8,537 bases of DNA, from contig JAHDIL010000057.1 of NCBI GenBank assembly GCA_020630835.1, positions 1-8,537 of the forward strand. The letters run 5' to 3'. The stretch comes from Verrucomicrobiota bacterium. Its GTDB lineage: Bacteria; Verrucomicrobiota; Verrucomicrobiia; Verrucomicrobiales; DEV007. Below the pieces are notes generated by a model that saw nothing but the letters and a program-made list of their open reading frames with translations, was not told the DNA's origin and ran no database searches. Below, piece after piece: positions 5,701 through 8,537 of the stretch (position 1 is the first letter of the stretch; every line of letters begins with the position of its first letter). A program made the translations under genes and the position numbers.

Positions 5701-7856
5701 CCATGTAGATACGCCCAGCGTGCCATTCTCTCACAGAGATACAATTCTTCGGCTAAAAGCATGTCTTCAGCAACACGAGGTGAGTAGCGTATACTAGTGC
5801 TCTCCGTCTTCATTTTGCGAACGGACTCGCTGAATTGAGCGTATTTCGAGGAAACAAAGCGTTTCAATGGCTGCCAGTGGTTGATGAGCTCTAGCTCGGA
5901 AATAGTTGGGCTTTTGATCTCTATCCCGCGGATTGTATCCATGAGTAATTGACGGGTGCGTTTTATGCCTAGTTTCATGGCGTGCTCGTGATACTTGGAT
6001 TCTGAAAGTGAGAATTCCATTGATGCTCTGTAGGCGATAGCGAGAGAAACAGGACTCCCCTTTTCGGTGTAAGCCCGTATTGACGATACCGACGGTGGAA
6101 CGGAAACATCGAGATAGGCAACATTGGTCAAGTCATCAGGTGAGCGAGTTTGAGAAAATTCAGGGCCGAACGTATCGCCTTGAGTCATGGATAGAGCAGC
6201 TTCTCCTAGGCTCGGTTGCATCGTTGCTCTGCTGCTGAGGGCGTTCTTCGCCAGATGGATTCGACGTCTGGGTTGAGCCCCCAGGTGCAAATAAAAGGTT
6301 TGCGAGGTCATGTTTTCCGGGAGCTCTACAGCGATTCGCACGACTGTATCGATCGACTTCTGAGGGATACGGTAAGTCACTGAAGTCCCGCACTTAGGGA
6401 GCGTTGTGAAGGTGCCCTGTGCTATGCGCCGGAGACCAGCTTCGCGGTGACCTGCACTTAGCACTATTCTGCGGCGCTTCTTCCCTGCATCCGCCATGCT
6501 TTTCGCGATGAAATACTTGGTGTCGATCCTCCCAGGAGTGTCGCGCTCTGGTAAGGCTGCACGAAAGAAAGTGCGAAACCCGTATTGCTCTCGCCACATG
6601 GTTCGCACTCTCGCATCATAGTGTGAATGGAGCGCTGCGCTGTGAAGTAAATGTTGGCTTAACAAGCCGCCATCACGGAAGGAGTTGTCCCGTGATACGC
6701 GCTCTGCAACGGTGAGAAGGACTTCAGGATTGGCCGAAGCAGGCTGACTAACGGTATGCGCAATAATTTCGTCGGATAGATCCCAGATGCCGCGACGTCT
6801 ACAGAGCGAACTATGGAGGGGGTCTTGAGCTTCGACAAGGGGGGAAGGAGCATTGCGACTGGGGAAGAGGTAGTCTGAGTGAACAGGCTCTTGTTCTAGG
6901 ATACGAATGAGCACATCGCTGCTCGCCGTAAGCAGGTAAGTGATCGAATTCTCAACGCCTGGTGGAACATCCAGGTATCGCTCGGTGGACCGCGTAGTCA
7001 CCAGTGCCTTATGGTCCCATACGACGACGTCCTCTGTGTCAGCGGATCCGCTGAAGTCTAGGGTGCTCTCCGCGCTTCCTTTTCCGCCGAGACGCAGGTT
7101 GAGACGCCATGTTTGATAAAGCCGTGCCTCTGTCTCTGGGTAAAGGAAACGTGTTTCAAAGCGATAGCGCCGACCGGGCCGGAGCAATACCGTGACGGGC
7201 TTGGCAGATTGAATACGAAAGAACCTGCCGCGGATAGCTCCATTCAAGCGAAGAGGGCTGGCTACATGGTCCTCGATCGGGATCTCATTGCGATAAAGAA
7301 CCATCTTTTGAAATGGCACCCCTCTAGAAACGTAAAGCGAAAAAGAGATGGGGTCGGAGCTTTTTGCTCCCTTTGTGAAGAGTCCTTCGTTGCGAATCCG
7401 CAAAATCCCGGGGATGGGTGAGCGAGGTGTCACGAAACGCTCCGTATGCTCGTCAGATGGTTGCGATGGAGTTTCTAGCAAGAGGCCGGAACCGTTAGAA
7501 AACCAAAAAGATAGGGTGCGTTCATCGATTGTGGCGTTGTTCGGCCTGACCCGCAATTTTTCATAGGCGGGCAAACGAATGTCTGTGAATTCTCCCGGGT
7601 GTAGTGTGAATGTGTGAAGCCCCTGTGAGCGCTCAATTTTCGGTGCTACCCCCCCCAGCCAATGTGTCTTAATTTCCACGGAGTCCCATCGCAGAGCTTT
7701 TGGATATTCGCTGGATGTCGCATACTCCAGTCCATCAAAGCCGAAACACTGGAACCCCATCGACATGACGAGCATCGTGAAGGCACAAAGCCGAGACGAA
7801 AAGACAAATAGGGCAGCGGAGGCGATAGTTTTCACGAGCTTAAAAAGGCAGCCCAT
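2790..7856 (-). CDS. Giant envelope protein with C-terminal beta-barrel-like domain, unknown family
   Basis: I do not recognise this 1688-residue protein. The N-terminus has lysines at 6 and 9 and a hydrophobic stretch to about residue 39, like a signal peptide or anchor, though Arg22 interrupts it. Residues 45-620 are mostly beta-rich and arginine-rich. Residues about 620-800 are alpha-helical and resemble TPR-type helical pairs. About 860-1330 is beta-rich again. A proline-rich linker lies at about 1335-1373. From about 1375 to 1647, amphipathic strands with aromatic residues alternate with polar turns, as in an outer-membrane barrel, ending at FHW (1645-1647) before a 41-residue tail. A helical-repeat plus barrel layout recalls polysaccharide export porins such as PgaA, BcsC or PelB, but no homology is claimed. 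It lies 50 bases after a second beta-rich gene and is probably co-transcribed with it. Alternative starts exist at Met28 and Met31. No Shine-Dalgarno sequence is seen. Its stop abuts the convergent kinase stop. A G8 tract lies at codons 67-70. Confidence 0.85.
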   Translation of the reverse strand: MGCLFKLVKTIASAALFVFSSRLCAFTMLVMSMGFQCFGFDGLEYATSSEYPKALRWDSVEIKTHWLGGVAPKIERSQGLHTFTLHPGEFTDIRLPAYEKLRVRPNNATIDERTLSFWFSNGSGLLLETPSQPSDEHTERFVTPRSPIPGILRIRNEGLFTKGAKSSDPISFSLYVSRGVPFQKMVLYRNEIPIEDHVASPLRLNGAIRGRFFRIQSAKPVTVLLRPGRRYRFETRFLYPETEARLYQTWRLNLRLGGKGSAESTLDFSGSADTEDVVVWDHKALVTTRSTERYLDVPPGVENSITYLLTASSDVLIRILEQEPVHSDYLFPSRNAPSPLVEAQDPLHSSLCRRRGIWDLSDEIIAHTVSQPASANPEVLLTVAERVSRDNSFRDGGLLSQHLLHSAALHSHYDARVRTMWREQYGFRTFFRAALPERDTPGRIDTKYFIAKSMADAGKKRRRIVLSAGHREAGLRRIAQGTFTTLPKCGTSVTYRIPQKSIDTVVRIAVELPENMTSQTFYLHLGAQPRRRIHLAKNALSSRATMQPSLGEAALSMTQGDTFGPEFSQTRSPDDLTNVAYLDVSVPPSVSSIRAYTEKGSPVSLAIAYRASMEFSLSESKYHEHAMKLGIKRTRQLLMDTIRGIEIKSPTISELELINHWQPLKRFVSSKYAQFSESVRKMKTESTSIRYSPRVAEDMLLAEELYLCERMARWAYLHGDAQQQSHAWKMLGEISNTDPTYQKETLNLCAASYIRPTPYMLQRLCHKLRHLGEYDLALMLAVVIEPSSASHADQLAITKQRDWRKYQTLFTSQQKEKPSWLFPQEIAPLDREEFISKWSDLELNAKNIHQWRPIDPAAFTNYVSGVALESIERDRFGQWLRQESEEPLTAVLSLPGVYRIELRPVHPASSEIPIEGWLTARLGEHLTRKAILSNFRSNGLHTVGQEKERAGGLVLHELATSNWNETLKIEASVPIYIRILRKASEFPPCQNAPILTHSSVRAFVHQPHPHPSPIRSPFSYEFVETVKNGVAQPWPIGPANLTDSNRGDSTWRTMASDLPPATFSDPGKKVRLREQSLQKLLWDSKKSTAVQVANIARARRQELSTSPIAENIRLLNAIERQSTWIPQLDPVSHAGVRKVEVEGWNIENPKLLMRQQLLEPSVDDHERFLTGTDGMVARFTLETPSWVVVKLEAETLPFLEQRPIQVELTSAQSLSPQIITLDAETPNKTFRLDYPSGKGLVRVRTLESLPNHYLRVRFETNGYPQDFQQKTTRDYFLATKTTAAKWRILGPAWIRVDRTRMSVTQSEYRYVEANETLSVSPTDDEDEILVRIHKLVPEPDKPYSPPVFDARPANPVSAAYPAPQLPPIPEVLVPLDGLSFGSQEDGTVTVGARLASRSASEGGRLIEDNFLEGTLAYRRLDPTTRRYHRFRISSRLRETGSVVNGYSYDFSRSPIDQPHNFSFALSGFHQDALSHHLAKGRVSLRHRMTEKRASTNFFEFFARRLSASPPALSQTQIDRDVFSEFKDSHQFGVSFGQKLEWAPWADSLLSAKWEGSTNENLLTLDRLSWDLYWEQQIGQIYAKAGYAGTLYFADKDRISDVLRQKAYGELTYEHWLNGRNRLEIGLQGNYNIELAASGFALFAKFHWGEGRRLRDFAPGTIPFSAIRERNIPSLPENSLESILLGSEK
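4560..4572. repeat. Alternating CG dinucleotide tract
   Basis: Thirteen bases of strictly alternating G and C inside the giant envelope gene, encoding part of an ARARR stretch. It stands out from the moderate GC of its surroundings. It is most simply explained by the alanine/arginine codons used. Confidence 0.5.
7649..7656 (-). repeat. G8 homopolymer tract near the 5' end of the giant envelope gene
   Basis: Eight consecutive C on the plus strand, which are eight G in the coding strand at about codons 67-70 (LGGV). Tracts of this length and base in surface-protein genes of other bacteria are known slippage sites for phase variation. A gain or loss of one base would frameshift the protein after about 67 residues. 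Confidence 0.6.
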
Positions 7857-7865
7857 TAGCGCCGG

Positions 7866-7882
7866 TTTCTAAGATATAGAAA
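7866..7882. promoter_or_regulatory. Operator-like inverted repeat in the leader of the giant envelope gene
   Basis: A perfect inverted repeat, TTTCTA-AGATA-TAGAAA, with 6-base arms and a 5-base spacer. It sits just downstream of the TATAAT hexamer and covers the expected transcription start, a typical place for a repressor site. It could instead act as a small hairpin in the mRNA leader, although the AT-rich arms would be weak. The symmetry is directly seen; the function is inferred. Confidence 0.35.
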
Positions 7883-7887
7883 TTATA
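7882..7887 (-). promoter_or_regulatory. Possible -10 element upstream of the giant envelope gene
   Basis: A perfect TATAAT hexamer on the minus strand in the 50-base gap between the two envelope genes. It would start transcription near 7875, about 20 bases before the ATG at 7856. The best -35 at 17 bases (CTAGCA, 7910-7905) matches only three of six positions, so an activator or a chance match are both possible. Confidence 0.3.
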
Positions 7888-7906
7888 ACGAACTTTCCTG
7901 TATTTG

Positions 7907-8537
7907 CTAGCGTTTTAAGGGGGGAGAGGCTTGTGATTTATTTCGGATCGCTTCACGGCGGAATACGGTTTTATTGAAGACCCCACCTGTGACCTTTGTG
8001 ATGGATAGATAGCATGTGTCTACGCCCGACATCTTTAGGCTCAACGAGTATTTTCCAGCCGGCAAGTCTTCGCCGAGCGGAATAAAAAAAGCCTGCCAGA
8101 GCCTCATCTCATCTGTTCCTGAGTGCACGGGCTCCGCTGGATGATTGCTTAAAGGCTCATTTAGAAGAAAGGTCCTCGCTAGTGGGGTGAACGCATCTGT
8201 GGGCAGATTTGTTCCTGTGTTTTGAAGTGCTTCGATCGTCACATCAGCACGAATCGGGCCTGTTACTCTATGGTCGAGAGCTACAAAAACTCGCACAGTG
8301 CACACCTCGCGGTCTGCCGTGCGTTTCTCGACGGGCAGTTTATAGGTTCGGTTGGCAGTGGCCTCCTGCGCGAATCGCTTTCGATGCGTGGGGGCCAATT
8401 CATCAAGGTAGTTGATGAAAACCTCAGCCTCATTGTCCGCGGTAATCGTCAGGTTTTTAGCCCCAAAAGGAATAGGTGGGAAAGGGATTTCTCCACGAGA
8501 TGCGGAGCATGTGTGAGGCGGTCCTAGTGGACCCAAA
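7907..8537 (-). CDS. Beta-rich, probably exported protein, C-terminal part (partial)
   Basis: The reading frame is open to the right edge of the window, so the true start lies outside it; the TTG at 8536 is only the first in-frame start-like codon. About 209 C-terminal residues are visible. They are rich in alternating hydrophobic/polar segments typical of beta-sandwich domains, for example NLTITADNEAEVFINYL near the start, TVRVFVALDH in the middle, and KYSLSLKM followed by CYLSITKV near the end. Conserved-looking PLGEDLPAGKYSL suggests a sandwich-edge turn. The last ten residues are basic (ending LKR), with no barrel-like or sorting signal at the C-terminus. It precedes the giant envelope gene on the same strand with a 50-base gap, so an operon and a shared envelope role are likely. 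I do not recognise the family and assign no function; export cannot be tested because the N-terminus is missing. Confidence 0.75.
   Translation of the reverse strand, partial: LGPLGPPHTCSASRGEIPFPPIPFGAKNLTITADNEAEVFINYLDELAPTHRKRFAQEATANRTYKLPVEKRTADREVCTVRVFVALDHRVTGPIRADVTIEALQNTGTNLPTDAFTPLARTFLLNEPLSNHPAEPVHSGTDEMRLWQAFFIPLGEDLPAGKYSLSLKMSGVDTCYLSITKVTGGVFNKTVFRREAIRNKSQASPPLKR

Noticed and set aside
6160..6597. Two short minus-strand open frames in another frame of the giant gene
   Set aside because: Both are contained in the long frame, overlap it fully, and encode low-complexity, arginine-rich sequence with no domain.
7113..7421. Open frame of 102 codons on the plus strand within the giant envelope gene
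   Set aside because: It lies wholly antisense to a much longer frame and its translation shows no domain pattern.
8222..8527. Open frame of 101 codons on the plus strand opposite the partial beta-rich gene
   Set aside because: The opposite frame is open to the window edge and reads as a coherent beta-rich protein; the plus-strand product has no recognisable features.
1..8537. Search for CRISPR arrays, tRNA or rRNA genes, transposase genes or terminal inverted repeats
   Set aside because: No repeat-spacer pattern, RNA gene signature or transposase-like frame was seen by eye; coding sequence fills almost the whole window.

Overview
The window looks like part of a diderm (Gram-negative) bacterial chromosome of moderate GC. 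It carries cytosolic nitric-oxide-type signalling genes on the left and two secreted or outer-membrane genes on the right. The outer-membrane assignment rests on a predicted signal sequence and a C-terminal beta-barrel-like region in a 1688-residue protein. None of the three complete genes has a clear Shine-Dalgarno sequence. The phylum cannot be fixed from this sequence; Verrucomicrobiota or a relative is a low-confidence guess.

Left part (1-2789): a partial minus-strand gene begins at 112 and runs off the left edge, and its 37 visible residues are the start of a response-regulator receiver domain. Divergent from it, after only 31 bases, is an H-NOX (heme NO/O2-binding) protein at 144-680. 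A soluble hybrid histidine kinase follows at 681-2789, its ATG directly after the H-NOX stop codon. The kinase carries coiled coil, PAS, HisKA, HATPase and two receiver domains. This is the known arrangement in which an H-NOX sensor controls an associated kinase. The divergent receiver protein is a candidate downstream partner. The H-NOX lacks the distal tyrosine linked to O2 binding, so NO is the most likely ligand.

Right part (2790-8537, minus strand): a very large gene (2790-7856) ends on the base next to the kinase stop codon, so the two convergent genes have no spacer. Its product has a signal-like N-terminus, long beta-rich regions with recurring strand motifs, an alpha-helical middle, a proline-rich linker and a C-terminal barrel-like segment. 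I do not recognise the family. Fifty bases upstream lies the 3' part of a second beta-rich gene (7907 to the right edge), probably in the same operon. The 50-base gap holds a perfect TATAAT hexamer and a perfect 6-5-6 inverted repeat, so the large gene may also have its own controlled promoter. A run of eight G near the 5' end of the large gene is a possible phase-variation site.

The left genes read as a NO-responsive phosphorelay and the right genes as an uncharacterised cell-envelope assembly. Nothing in the sequence shows that the two modules are functionally linked.
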